Assembly: GCA_008828725.1 (NCBI GenBank)
Contig: MEHQ01003247.1
Span: forward strand, 139,946 to 203,945
Direction: 5' to 3'
Source of the DNA: Saccharina japonica
Lineage: Eukaryota > Sar > Phaeophyceae > Laminariales > Laminariaceae
DNA: 64,000 nucleotides
Position 1 is the stretch's first letter. The number at the start of each line of letters is the position of its first letter. The position numbers and the translations under genes are program-made. Under the pieces are notes generated by a model. It did not search any database, was not told the origin of the DNA, and saw only the letters and a program-made list of their open reading frames with translations. Shown here one piece after another: positions 37,390 through 49,900 of this stretch.

Positions 37390-38830
37390 TTTGCACCTAA
37401 GATACAGGCTGGTCCAAGCACGCTACCCCAAATTGACGCAGTAGCCAAAGTTCACACCGTTGTTTGGAGATAGCTCTGGGATTTGGCACATTATCTATTA
37501 TATATAGACAGCGTGATGCCCAAATAATAACTTCAAAATAGAGTTGTCTTTAAGGCCAACATGTTTTTTTGAAAAAATATCTCTCACACTCGAAAATCAC
37601 GTTTTGTAAGCTCCCTCGTGCAATCGTCGAAGCTCCTATCAGAGGGATCCCATAGAGCTGACGAGACGAAGCCCCGTCGTAGCACTTGACGTGTGTGTTG
37701 TCTGGTATGTACGACACGAATAGACCCATAGACCCACGTACGTACGAGTGCATTGTGTGCCGATCGGTGCTCTAGGAAATAGAGATAAGCGCCATGATGG
37801 CAAGACGTATCGTGTACGTACACCTGGCGATGGTATACTGATTGTCTACGTACCAGGTAGGGATACAATAAAAGAAAACATTAACAGCAGTAGGCAGCAG
37901 TTGTACAGTGGTAGTAGCATTGCAGCAACACGCAGGAACGGAGTACGGAGTAGGCTTCGTACAAAAAGACTCGCAATGAAAAACACTCACACGTGATGCA
38001 TCCATCCAGCGTTGTCTGGGTGGGTTGAAGAACCTGCAATTATTGTTTTTCTTTCTCGCCGCATCGAGCCTTTTAGTCGTGTGCTCGTCATCATCTTCGT
38101 TTGGCGAGTCGTAGAGGAGAAAAGCGCTACGGCAAGATGTATCGTAGTAGGGGCGGGATGGCCTTATATTCCCTACTAACAGCATGTTACATGAACCCCT
38201 GCCGACCGGTTAACGGGTTTTTTATTTATTTATTCCGCCAGATTCGTTTTTTTTTTTTTTCAAGATTTGGGTCTTAAGGGATCCCGAAGTTTCGGCGACG
38301 AAAAAAAAAAAAAACATCAATGGTTCGGCACGGACATATATAACATGTGTGCAAAAGTTCAAGATTCATCTCATGAAAATGAAAACGGCGTGAACATTTG
38401 GACCTTTGTGCGGTAAAACGTGCAAACTTCGGCATCGCCTCGTAATTACTTAAATTCACAATATAATCGATTTTGGCGCTAACTACGACCATGGATCAAA
38501 CGCAGTCACATCTTCGAATGCTTGCGTTAAACTTTGTGCAAACATGCATTGTACCACCTGGGAGCGGTTCGTTCAGAAAAAAATAAAGAAACAAGAATAT
38601 AGTCTAACGAAAACGCCTGACTACTATTGACCTCTTTGAAGGCCTGTGATTGGTCGGGCCACATTTTCGGCGGCAGCGCCAGTCCTAGGTCCTTTAAAAA
38701 AAAAAAAAACGATGCTCTTCCACTGCTCATGACAGTCAGTATGATACGAACTATGTGATATTTGAGTTGCTATTGCATGCGGCATTCGTGGCCGAAGGAA
38801 TTTGGGGTGATATGCCTGAACCATCTCTCG
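37390..38830. mobile_element. dispersed element fragment shared with 11990-12770 (B1 copy)
   Basis: Blocks such as acaggctggtccaagca, gattggtcgggccacat, ttgctattgcatgcggc and ggtgatatgcctgaacca occur in the same order at 11990-12770 and again at 43590-45035. Spacing differs, so these are old copies of one mobile or repetitive element. No transposase frame is intact. Confidence 0.6.
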
Positions 38831-39179
38831 TAGTTACGCGTGATGCAGGGGAGGGTTGACATTGCCGTGGTGCCAGGACTCACTGAGATGCGTGGACACT
38901 GTCAGGACCAGCGCCACACGCAAGGGTCTCTTCCGTTCTTTGAATGGTATCGGGAGGCGCCGGGCATGGATGGGTACTTATTTGATGTTGGGTTTCCACA
39001 CGCATCGGGGGGCTTCCCTCCCCGGGGACACTCCTCCTTTCACCCAAACGCTACGACAGGGAGCTTCCCGCAGCTAAATCCCCAATCATACCAATAGACC
39101 TGCCACGTGGCACTGATCTGGACAGTCACCATGGATATCAGTACATCCTGGCGCCACAGCGCTGCAATGCCCCCTCTGC

Positions 39180-39390
39180 CCGACGCATAACTATCGTCGA
39201 CCCAAAGCGGGCATCTCGGTCACAGCCCGGTAACAGCCTGTGCGCCTTACAGACAACAGATCCGCCGTCCCTTCCTGGAGCCCTGGCGCTGCAGCACATC
39301 AAATGTGCTGCGTGCAATGTTCACCTGTCTGTGCGTCCATGTATTTCAGGCACATGCATTTGTGCGTTCATAAATGGCGTGCGTTCGTTT
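39180..39390 (+). pseudogene. possible piggyBac-type transposase C-terminal remnant
   Basis: One frame reads ITIVDPKRASRSQPG, then IKCAACNVHLSVRPC followed, after a one-base shift, by an H-containing end. The CxxC, LxxxxC and H spacing recalls the cysteine-rich domain at the end of piggyBac transposases. Frame is broken and the match is short. Same sequence at 45386-45595. Confidence 0.25.
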
Positions 39391-39638
39391 GACGCGTGCT
39401 ACGGTAGAGGTAGCAATTTTTGGCTGAATCGTTTTCTGAACGATCGGGCTTCTTAACCCAAATTCGTCGGACTTTCATTTTTGTGACGAATAATGTTTCA
39501 GAGTATACTTCGGTCATGAGATTTCTCATCCGGCAGCACTTTTATTTTCCTCCAAACCCATTTTGTTCGGTGAGATATGACGCTCCTTAAGTGAGGAGCT
39601 CAGACAAAACATGGTGCACCTCTATCGTAGCATGCGTC
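39391..39638. mobile_element. MITE, gacgcgtgctacg family (B1 copy)
   Basis: 248 bases from gacgcgtgctacggtagagg to cctctatcgtagcatgcgtc: terminal inverted repeats of about 20 bases. Non-coding. A near-identical element is at 45596-45843. Confidence 0.82.
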
Positions 39639-40391
39639 GTTTACATCATGCAACGCCTCGTGTAATTTGCACTCGTGTGCCTCGTGCAATGTGCATGTGG
39701 TGTGCATTCGTGTGCTTCCTGCAAAGAGCACCGAGGGGGTTAGTTGATAGTTGAAATAATAGCTAAAATGCTGACTGAAAGTAACGAGGGGTTCCATGTG
39801 CACATTGTGCGGAGTTTCAAGATGTAGGGTAACGTGGTGGTTAACTTAACTGCTTTCACTATGATGAAAAAAAAATCGATGAACGACACCCGCGAAATGC
39901 TGCTTTGCCGTCACAGCGATGTCGCGTACCCTCACGTATTGAAACGTGCAAACGAGCGCTGAGGTTAAAAATAAAATACAGCATGAGGCGTACGAGCTCA
40001 CACGTACTACACTAATCCGTAAACGAGCCAGCTAATGATCATTGAGCTGAGTCCGTCATGTCGTCCAGCCAGTGAGCAGTCGATGAAACTCGCCGACATC
40101 CAACCATCAAGCACGGTGACCAAAACTTAGCTGCCAATTAACCAACCAATTACTCAGTCAACCAGGAAATCGAATAAATCAAATTGGCACATTCGCGAAA
40201 CAAGTGAACAAAATTGAGCTGCCAAAATTTAACAAACCAACCAATCGATCGATCGATCAAACAACCACTCGATCAACCACCAAAAATCTCGCTCGGCCCA
40301 GCAACACGACAAATCCCCTCCAGCTTTACAGCCACCTCTCGACAAAAAAAAAAAAACTGGTGTTCGTCTTTGGTGGGTGGACTAGGGGGCT

Positions 40392-40443
<52 letters not shown>

Positions 40444-40934
40444 GCTGGTTTTGAGCTTATCCCCGTCTGTATTTTGTGTATTTGTGTATTTTTGTGTTTT
40501 GACATTTTGCGTTTTGAGTTTATAGCCCTCTTGCCCCACCCCCACCTCCCTTTTCCCGTTTTTTTTCTCTGGCTTGTGGCGGCGCGTGTGTTTTTCGTGT
40601 TCGTGTCCGATGACCAGCGCGTCCCACCTTCGTGAGGGGTATGGTGTGCTGTGGTGTGGTTGTGCTGTGCGGTGCGGTGCAGTGCAGTGTGGCTTTGCCA
40701 ACGTACACAAAAATGTTTGAGTGGTGGTTCCTCCTGGGAGGCCCGCCAAGGTTGACATGCGGCACTGCCGAGAGCAAAAGCATGGACTGCGTTGGAATTG
40801 ACTAGGTGCGGTTGGGTTGGATTGGATCGTATCGGATGGGGTTGTGTTGAGTTTGATCGGGTTGGTTTTTGTTGGGTTGGGTTGGCTTTGTCTCTCCAGT
40901 TGGTAGCAGGGTGCGTTATCTCTAGCGGGGGGCG

Positions 40935-41045
40935 GGGGGGTGTACTCATGTCGTGCACGGCCGTAGTCGTACGACCATAGACCCTCGCATCCCTACAATG
41001 CCGGGACGCAGCACGTTGGGTTTTCACCAACCAGGCAGACGTTGA
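40935..41045 (-). mobile_element. short transposon-derived repeat, C-rich tail (family 2)
   Basis: On the minus strand it reads through cgtcccggcattgtaggga and ends gtcgtacgactacggccgtg, catgagtacacccccc. In one frame it gives VCLVGENPTCCVPAL, also seen in other copies, which suggests a coding 3' end. Related copies: 6700-6800 (+), 8755-8860 (+), 22135-22363 (-), 22620-22705 (-), 49253-49330 (-), 52205-52290 (+). Confidence 0.65.
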
Positions 41046-41158
41046 TATAAAGCATTTTTTTTTGTTGTGGCGCTGTCAAGAAAGAAAACAGGTTGGTGGG
41101 TGCTGAAAGAATGTTACTATTTTCATTCTCGGTAGTCTAGACTGCATTACGTATTATA

Positions 41159-41241
41159 TACCACTATGTCCCTAAACATAAGCACCGTTTGGATTTGGTT
41201 TTAGCACAAAAACTGCCCTTATATTTCTGGACAGAGTGGTA
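41159..41241. mobile_element. TA-flanked ~83 bp MITE (diverged copy)
   Basis: Same length and ends as 15120-15202: taccactatgtcc at left and ggacagagtggta at right. A strongly decayed third member may lie at 12955-13040. Confidence 0.7.
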
Positions 41242-41741
41242 CGCACTTGAGCTTTCCAAAAGTGAAGGGAAAAAAAAACGTGTCTTAACACCGTGCTGCG
41301 TGCCCCCCTACATCGTGTGGCCGATTTTGGTGTCGCGGGGGTTTAGGCCAGAGCGTGGTGCTCATCCTCCCTACCAGGACGCAGGCCCACGATACTACAG
41401 CAGTGCACCAGGTATGCAGTGTCCCGTCGTAGCGTTTCAGAAAATGAAAGAAAAAGCACACCTCTTCAGCAGGCAGTGTACGACTACTCGTACTACTACT
41501 GCGTAAAAGTCTGCCACTCGTTTTTGATGTTGCGGACTGTATGTACGTAGTAAGCCTGCTGCGCTTGGTACGGTTTGTTCTTGATTTTCCGTATCATACT
41601 GAGGCCATCTCTTACGGATGATTTCTGAAAACTGAAAATGAACGTTTTCAGTTTTCAAAACCGATTGTCTCTCTTTAACTATCATTTTGTTTCTTTCTTC
41701 TTTTCACGAATTACTACAGTTTTGTGATGGCATAAGTTTTG

Positions 41742-44700
41742 GGGGGATAACTATTTATTTTCCGGTGTATAAAGTGCAGGGGGGATAGTTACCTATTTTC
41801 CGGATTCGGGGAGACGAAATGGTATTGTTCATCGAATATGATATTAATAGTAGCACTTTATTTTCCTCTCTTAAATCAAATCAGTTTTTGGGTGAGGTAT
41901 AGAGCTCCTCAAGTAACCACCCTTATAAGGCAGAAACATGGTGCACCTCTACCACCGTAGCATGCGTCTACCAGGTTATGAGGTGCAAAACAATACCCGC
42001 GATTGATTGCGACATCGGCTGCACGAAGCAGACTGAGATGAGTTTACAGCAAGCAGCAGTGTCCCGCCTAAACGGCAGGAGGAGTCGACGACGACACGCG
42101 CACGGCGTGGTGGTGGCAGTAATACTTTCTCGTGTACACCATGAATGACCGTACGTGTGTAGTGTTTTCGAACACTCTACAACAACAGAACGTACGAGTA
42201 CGCGAGTTTCGTCAGCACAGTGTGGTGCCTCCGCGCTACCGCCGCTGCTGTGGCTGTCGCTTGCCGACACCAAACACAGCGTTTAAAATGTACAACGAGT
42301 CTTGAGCCCCAGGCACCCCTCTTACCCCTTTTAGAACTCGCTCCAAGTTTTTTTGGGGAAAAAAACGACTTGGAATTAGTACGTGCGTACCGTATAGGGA
42401 TATTGTTAGCAGTAGGAAAAGGCACCGATATAATGTGCCATCGACGCCCGTGTGCCCGGTACGTGCCTGCCCCCCCGAGGAGAGGACGAGGCCATGTGGT
42501 GCGGCCCACTACCAGCAGCGGGCACCGACCTTGACAATGCCGCAGGGACACAACCCTTCTACCGTTGGAATCCATACTTCGAAGTATCTATCTGCTTTTT
42601 TTTTGCCGATGATCTCTGCGTAATTCCCGAAGGAATGCGTATGTATGTTGCTTGTGAAGATTTTTGTCGAGATTTCACTGACGAGCGCGTGCGGGTCAAA
42701 TCCGGGTGTTCGGAGCCACGCACCACAAAGTAACAACGCATGGGAAAATCCGAGAGCTGGCGCAGGCCCGCCTGTTTTAAGTGTCACCTATAGTAGATCG
42801 ATTTGCATCACTCGCGGTACGAACGGACGTCAATCGTTAGGGATCGTTAGGGGGGAAATGCGTAATATAGGACCTGAGACCTGACGTACTACGTACGTAC
42901 CTGGTACTCAATAAGGAGAGGGGTCAAACGGTCGGACGGGCATTACACTATTGACTGCCTTAGAGCATACCATGTGGTCGCGCAGTATGTAGCGTATGTG
43001 TGCCCTCCTGTGCTTCATACACGCCGAGAGCTGGCGCAGGCCACTTGTAGTGTATGTCACCTATCGGTTTTGGGTCGCTTGCGGCACGGGCGTCAATCGT
43101 TAGGGACCGTTACGAAAAACAAATAATGTGTGCGTTCAAAGGTCGTCAGAGACGTTGATGATGGTAGTAGTGCTTGAGAGGGGTCGGGGACCGTCGGGAG
43201 GATAAGAACATATGTTTCGTCTTAGGAACCCCAGCAGACTGGGGAACATGTTTTTGGAGCAGCACGTGCTTCGCGCAGTGTGTAAGGTATAAGTATGTGT
43301 GCCCTCGTGAAGTATGTGTGCCCTCATGTGTGCTTCATACAACGCGTGTGTGTTGCAGAGACGGGGCGAGGAAAAAAATGGAGATCGTATATATGTCTTT
43401 TATGAAAGGCGTACGGCTGTAAGCTGTTTTCCGGGCCGTACCCAGCATGCCCGATTTGTGCCGACGATATTTATGCGTTGGACAAGGGGGGGGGGGGGGT
43501 GTTGCAGCGCCGGGGTGCCGGGAAGGGACGCGGGATCGATTCTACGGAAGGCGCAGAAGCTGTTGCTGGGACGTGACCGGGATGCCCGCTTTGCACCTAA
43601 GATACAGGCTGGTCCAAGCACGCTACCCCAAATTGACGCAGTAGCCAAAGTTCACACCGTTGTTTGGAGATAAGCTCTGGGATTTGGCACATATATCTAT
43701 TATATATAGACAGCGTGATGCCCAAATAATAACTTCAAAATAGAGTTGTCTTTAAGGCCAACATGTTTTTTTGAAAAAATATCTCTCACACTCGAAAATC
43801 ACGTTTTGTAAGCTCCCTCGTGCAATCGTCGAAGCTCCTATCAGAGGGATCCCATAGAGCTGACGAGACGAAGCCCCGTCGTAGCACTTGACGTGTGTGT
43901 TGTCTGGTATGTACGACACGAATAGACCCATAGACCCACGTACGTACGAGTGCATTGTGTGCCGATCGGTGCTCTAGGAAATAGAGATAAGCGCCATGAT
44001 GGCAAGACGTATCGTGTACGTACACCTGGCGATGGTATACTGATTGTCTACGTACCAGGTAGGGATACAATAAAAGAAAACATTAACAGCAGTAGGCAGC
44101 AGTTGTACAGTGGTATAGTAGCATTGCAGCAACACGCAGGAACGGAGTACGGAGTAGGCTTCGTACAAAAAGACTCGCAATGAAAAACACTCACACGTGA
44201 TGCATCCATCCAGCGTTGTCTGGGTGGGTTGAAGAACCTGCAATTATTTTTTTTCTTTCTCGCCGCATCGAGCCTTTTAGTCGTGTGCTCGTCATCATCT
44301 TCGTTTGGCGAGTCGTAGAGGAGAAAAGCGCTACGGCAAGATGTATCGTAGTAGGGGCGGGATGGCCTTATATTCCCTACTAACAGCATGTTACATGAAC
44401 CCCTGCCGACCGGTTAACGGGTTTTTTATTTATTTATTCCGCCAGATATTCGTTTTTTTTTTCTTCAAGATTTGGGTCTTAAGGGATCCCGAAGTTTCGG
44501 CGACGAAAAAAAAAAAAATCATCAATGGTTCGGCACGGACATATATAACATGTGTGCAAAAGTTCAAGATTCATCTCATGAAAATGAAAACGGCGTGAAC
44601 ATTTGGACCTTTGTGCGGTAAAACGTGCAAACTTCGGCATCGCCTCGTAATTACTTAAATTCACAATATAATCGATTTTGGCGCTAACTACGACCATGGA

Positions 44701-46561
44701 TCAAACGCAGTCACATCTTCGAATGCTTGCGTTAAACTTTGTGCAAACATGCATTGTACCACCTGGGAGCGGTTCGTTCAGAAAAAAATAAAGAAACAAG
44801 AATATAGTCTAACGAAAACGCCTGACTACTATTGACCTCTTTGAAGGCCTGTGATTGGTCGGGCCACATTTTCGGCGGCAGCGCCAGTCCTAGGTCCTTT
44901 AAAAAAAAAAAAAACGATGCTCTTCCACTGCTCATGACAGTCAGTATGATACGAACTATGTGATATTTGAGTTGCTATTGCATGCGGCATTCGTGGCCGA
45001 AGGAATTTGGGGTGATATGCCTGAACCATCTCTCGTAGTTACGCGTGATGCAGGGGAGGGTTGACATTGCCGTGGTGCCAGGACTCACTGAGATGCGTGG
45101 ACACTGTCAGGACCAGCGCCACACGCAAGGGTCTCTTCCGTTCTTTGAATGGTATCGGGAGGCGCCGGGCATGGATGGGTACTTATTTGATGTTGGGTTT
45201 CCACACGCATCGGGGGGCTTCCCTCCCCGGGGACACTCCTCCTTTCACCCAAACGCTACGACAGGGAGCTTCCCGCAGCTAAATCCCCAATCATACCAAT
45301 AGACCTGCCACGTGGCACTGATCTGGACAGTCACCATGGATATCAGTACATCCTGGCGCCACAGCGCTGCAATGCCCCCTCTGCCCGACGCATAACTATC
45401 GTCGACCCAAAGCGGGCATCTCGGTCACAGCCCGGTAACAGCCTGTGCGCCTTACAGACAACAGATCCGCCGTCCCTTCCTGGAGCCCTGGCGCTGCAGC
45501 ACATCAAATGTGCTGCGTGCAATGTTCACCTGTCTGTGCGTCCATGTATTTCAGGCACATGCATTTGTGCGTTCATAAATGGCGTGCGTTCGTTTGACGC
45601 GTGCTACGGTAGAGGTAGCAATTTTTGGCTGAATCGTTTTCTGAACGATCGGGCTTCTTAACCCAAATTCGTCGGACTTTCATTTTTGTGACGAATAATG
45701 TTTCAGAGTATACTTCGGTCATGAGATTTCTCATCCGGCAGCACTTTTATTTTCCTCCAAAACCATTCTGTTCGGTGAGATATGACGCTCCTTAAGTGAG
45801 GAGCTCAGACAAAACATGGTGCACCTCTATCGTAGCATGCGTCGTTTACATCATGCAACGCCTCGTGTAATTTGCACTCGTGTGCCTCGTGCAATGTGCA
45901 TGTGGTGTGCATTCGTGTGCTTCCTGCAAAGAGCACCGAGGGGGTTAGTTGATAGGTTGAAATAATAGCTAAAATGCTGACTGAAAGTAACGAGGGGTTC
46001 CATGTGCACATTGTGCGGAGTTTCAAGATGTAGGGTAACGTGGTGGTTAACTTAACTGCTCTCACTATGATGAAAAAAAAATCGATGAACGACACCCGCG
46101 AAATGCTGCTTTGCCATCACAGCGATGTCGCGTGCCCTCACGTATTGAAACGTGCAAACGAGTGCTGAGGTTAAAAATAAAATACAGCATGAGGCGTACG
46201 AGCTCACACGTACTACACTAATCCGTAAACGAGCCAGCTAATGATCATTGAGCTGAGTCCGTCATGTCGTCCAGCCAGTGAGCAGTCGATGAAACTCGCC
46301 GACATCCAACCATCAAGCACGGTGACCAAAACTTAGCTGCCAATTAACCAACCAATTACTCAGTCAACCAGGAAATCGAATAAATCAAATTGGCACATTC
46401 GCGAAACAAGTGAACAAAACTGAGCTGCCAAAATTTAACAAACCAACCAATCGATCGATCGATCAAACAACCACTCGATCAACCACCAAAAATCTCGCTC
46501 GGCCCAGCAACACGACAAATCCCCTCCAGCTTTACAGCCACCTCTCGACAAAAAAAAAAAA
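41742..46561 (+). repeat. 4.8 kb direct duplication, copy B2
   Basis: Near-identical copy of 35546-40355, ending in the same poly-A, after which the text differs (accaaaccaaacc against actggtgttcgtc). Contains the same element fragments (43590-45035) and a MITE (45596-45843). No host gene seen. Confidence 0.88.
45596..45843. mobile_element. MITE, gacgcgtgctacg family (B2 copy)
   Basis: Counterpart of 39391-39638 with the same inverted ends and only isolated differences. Confidence 0.8.
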
Positions 46562-46652
46562 ACCAAACCAAACCAAACCAAAAACACAAGAAAAAAAACA
46601 AAACAGATGTCACGGCCGACAAAATAATCCCCTCATTCCCATAAAAACAAAA

Positions 46653-46917
46653 TCAGTACTCGTACGAATCCTCCCCTCCCTCGAGAGATCCGTCCGATCT
46701 CCTGTACTCATCCCCTCCCCCCCCCCCTCGCGTACGCCTCCTTTGCTGCTGCCGCCGGCGCCCTTCCTCCTCCTCCTCTTCATCGCCTCCACCCCCTCCG
46801 CGACCATCTCTAGACCCTCGTCGGTCGCCGGGGAAATAATCGTTCTCGTCCCGGTCGGAACCGGCAGGGGTTTCCACCTGGGCAGGCGGTTTTCTTCCAG
46901 GGTATTTGCTCTCGAAC
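46653..46917 (-). CDS. plastid-protein gene last exon
   Basis: After a CGTTTCAG acceptor it completes an Arg codon and encodes FESKYPGRKPPAQVETPAGS, then a Gly-, Glu- and Arg-rich tail ending EDSYEY and TGA. Lies just beyond the end of duplication copy B2, so it is single copy. Confidence 0.62.
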
Positions 46918-49900
46918 CTGAAACGTTTTATATATTAACAAGTGCAAGGAGGAAACAATAGGGGTGGATTGGTGTTGTCGTCGGGCTTGCGTCTAACGCG
47001 TTCGTGTTTGCGGGTGCGCGTTTGCGTCTTTCTATCGTCATGAATGCTACGGTGGAGGTTTTTTTTTTGCCAACGTTTAGGACTGCCTATTATTAAGAGT
47101 GGCTATTCGTGACTATTTACGAGTAGTCATTTTAAGTGACTAGTAGTGACTTTTAGTGATTATTAGTGACTATTAGAGACCATTAGTGACTATTAGTGAC
47201 TATTAGTAACTAGGAGTGACTATCAGTGACTTTTAGTTACTATGAGTGACTATTTAGTAACTATAACTACGAGTACTGGTGATTATTAGTGAATATAAGT
47301 GACTATTAGTGACTATTAATGGTTATCAGTGACTTGACTATCACAGTGGATACCCGTGACAAGCCGAAACAGGCGGTCTTAGCCGCGTATTCCTCTTATT
47401 CGTAGTGGATAATATAAAGCTTTAAATATAGGTGAAACAAGCCGTTTTGACCGGGGTACCCACTGTAGCGACTATTAATGATTACCTGGTATTCGTGAAT
47501 CAGTGATTATTAGTGACTGTAAGTGATTTTTAGTGAATATTATTAATAGTGACTGTTAGTGACTATTAGTGACTACGTAGTGGTGATTATTATTTAATAT
47601 AGTAACTAGTGTGACTAGTAGTGTCTATTAGTGACTATTAGTGACTATTAGTCACTATTTCGTAATGACTACGAGTATAAGGGATTATTACTGTAGTGAA
47701 TAAGTGACTACTAGTGTGACTATAAGTGACTATTAGTGACTTAGTGACTATTCCTGACTATTGGTATACCCCTCGACTGAGGAATTGCCCGGTAGTTACC
47801 CAGTAACTACTCGATAATTACCCGGCAATTACCCCGTAAATACCCAGTATCACTGGAACATGATAGTTTTTATGCATACCCAGGCTATGAGATTGTTCAT
47901 CGGCTTGCAACTTCCATTTTTTCTCAAAGTCACGTTTTGGGTAGAAAGTAACCCCATTAATAAATCGGTGTACATACGTACGTACCCCTATATATCGTAG
48001 CAACCATCGCGAAAATATGAGGCGTTTTGCATGCGCATCGGGAGAAGGGATAGATGGTACTGCTGTTTCCACCTTCCGAGAGGCAGGCTACTTATTTATT
48101 TTTTTATCGCGGGCATAAGGTGGTGGTGGACACATCGTAAATTCGTACGGTGAGGGTAGTTGTTGTTTGGAGTTCGTTGTTGGTGCCGGGGCGGGGGGAG
48201 TCCGGTAATTTAGTATCTCGACAGAGACAGGCAAGACAGAGTGGAACAAACGGCAAGAGCAACAGCAACAGGAGCACAACAAACACGCAACAAACAAAAA
48301 ACGAACAAACATATTTCAACAACTATAAAACGAAGCAAAGAGATAAAGCAGCTACAAAAAAACACGGAAAAAACCCACACCCACATCAACAACAGCACAA
48401 CAACTAAATTAACACAGGCGACCGAAATGAAGCAAAACACGAAAACACGAAAGCACCACAACTCAAAGCACACACAACGAAACAAACACAACAAAACACG
48501 TAAGTACACAACACGAAAATATAAAACACAACAAAACACAACAAACACAACAGAAGGGCACCACAGAAAAAAAAAAAAGCTCGAAAGCAGTTGGAAAAAA
48601 ACAAAATAGGCACAGCAACGCACCAATATCGGCGTAGCCTCTTCCATTCCAGCGGCCGACGACAAAAAATGAAACATCCAAGGGTGATACACAACACAAA
48701 TGCTAGACAGACGAAAACCACAACAAAACCAACAACGAAATAACAACACCAACGCCACCACCACCACCACCACCAACCACCAACACCAACACAAACAACA
48801 ACAAAACCAACAACAACAACAACAACAACAACAAAACCAACAACACCAACACCACCACCAACACCACCACCAACAACAAAACCAACATCAACACGAAAAA
48901 AAAAAACGTACCGTCGGGGCGAAAGGGTGGCGCGAAGAAAGGGCAGGATCAAGCAAAAACTGATCAGACGCACGCACAACAACCCAACTCAACCCACCTA
49001 GCCGCAGCCTCCTCCATGCCAGCCGCCGGCTTCATAAAGCTCTCGGGAACGCTCCTCAAAAAGCTGCCCACGTCGAACTTCCCCTTCCTCCCCTCCCCAC
49101 CCGCGCTCTCGTCATCACTAAATCCTCCCGCCCCCCCCCTCTCTCCCGCTCGCCGCCGGCCGCTTGTCCGAAAATCCCTCCGTTCTAAGCAAAAGACAGC
49201 AACAACCGGGGGTGGGGTGGCGGTGGGGGGGGGGGGGGCGGTGCTACTTCAGATTAATGCATGGCCGTAGCCGGTATGACCTAGACCCTCAGCATCCCCT
49301 AAATGTTCGGGATGGATCATGTCGGTTTTCAGGGGGCTGACCTCAGCAGTACGAAGATACTGTTCTCCACGTTTGGAGGTTCTGCGAATAAGCTCTCTCG
49401 AGGACCCTGGTATAAGATACAAAAATTCGGGGGCCGCCTGCTGTCAGTTCTAGTTCTGGTGTTAAATCCCTTCACGGGCGACAAAAAAAAAAAATGCAAA
49501 AAAAACAAGAGAGAAGGGGGGTTTGGTTAGTCGCCTATTCCGGAGGACCGTACCAGGTAGTAAATAGGACCAACTCTTGTTAGTAAAAACAGGGAAATAT
49601 GTTTTCGGTAGATGTTTGGGTGTACCGCGGGTCCTATAGGAACAGCCTAAGGCAGCACGGGTATGATCGTGCTGCGCGGGTGTCACACTTCGTACCAGGT
49701 ATGCATAACTGCTTGTGCTTTAGCTGGGGGCACTTGACGGCACACAACAGCCAGTGCTACTTCCGTGTTGGACAATGCTATTGTCGTCATGTACTGTGGA
49801 CACCTTTCCCCCCCTCCCTTCAAACCTGGAAGGGGATATCGATTGCCAGCCCATCCATGACACTCGACACTGTATAACCTGGCATAGACATGGGAGAATG

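Larger units (their letters stand above)
35546..40355 (+). repeat. 4.8 kb direct duplication, copy B1
   Basis: Begins directly after the N at 35545 and is repeated from 41742 (offset about 6197-6206). The copies part after ctcgacaaaaaaaaaaaa. Contains no recognisable host gene. It holds MITE ends (to 35773), a transposon-like segment shared with 11990-12770, a full MITE (39391-39638) and a possible transposase end (39180-39390). An extra N sits at 36534. Confidence 0.88.
40356..41741. other. spacer between B1 and B2 with a long poly-G tract
   Basis: No gene recognised. Holds a run of about 51 G (40392-40442), a short transposon-derived repeat (40935-41045) and a TA-flanked MITE (41159-41241). 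A GGTTG/GGATTG run lies at 40805-40890. Confidence 0.6.

Noticed and set aside
36944-37500. 156-residue plus-strand frame in B1
   Set aside because: The B2 copy breaks the frame by small indels, and there is no domain; treated as non-coding.
38840-39097. 85-residue frame conserved between B1 and B2
   Set aside because: Identity reflects the recent duplication, not selection; no homology recognised and it lies beside transposon remnants.
40204-41030. Glycine- or proline-rich frames around the G run
   Set aside because: Created by the 51-base G run; no splice-consistent or homologous sequence on either side.
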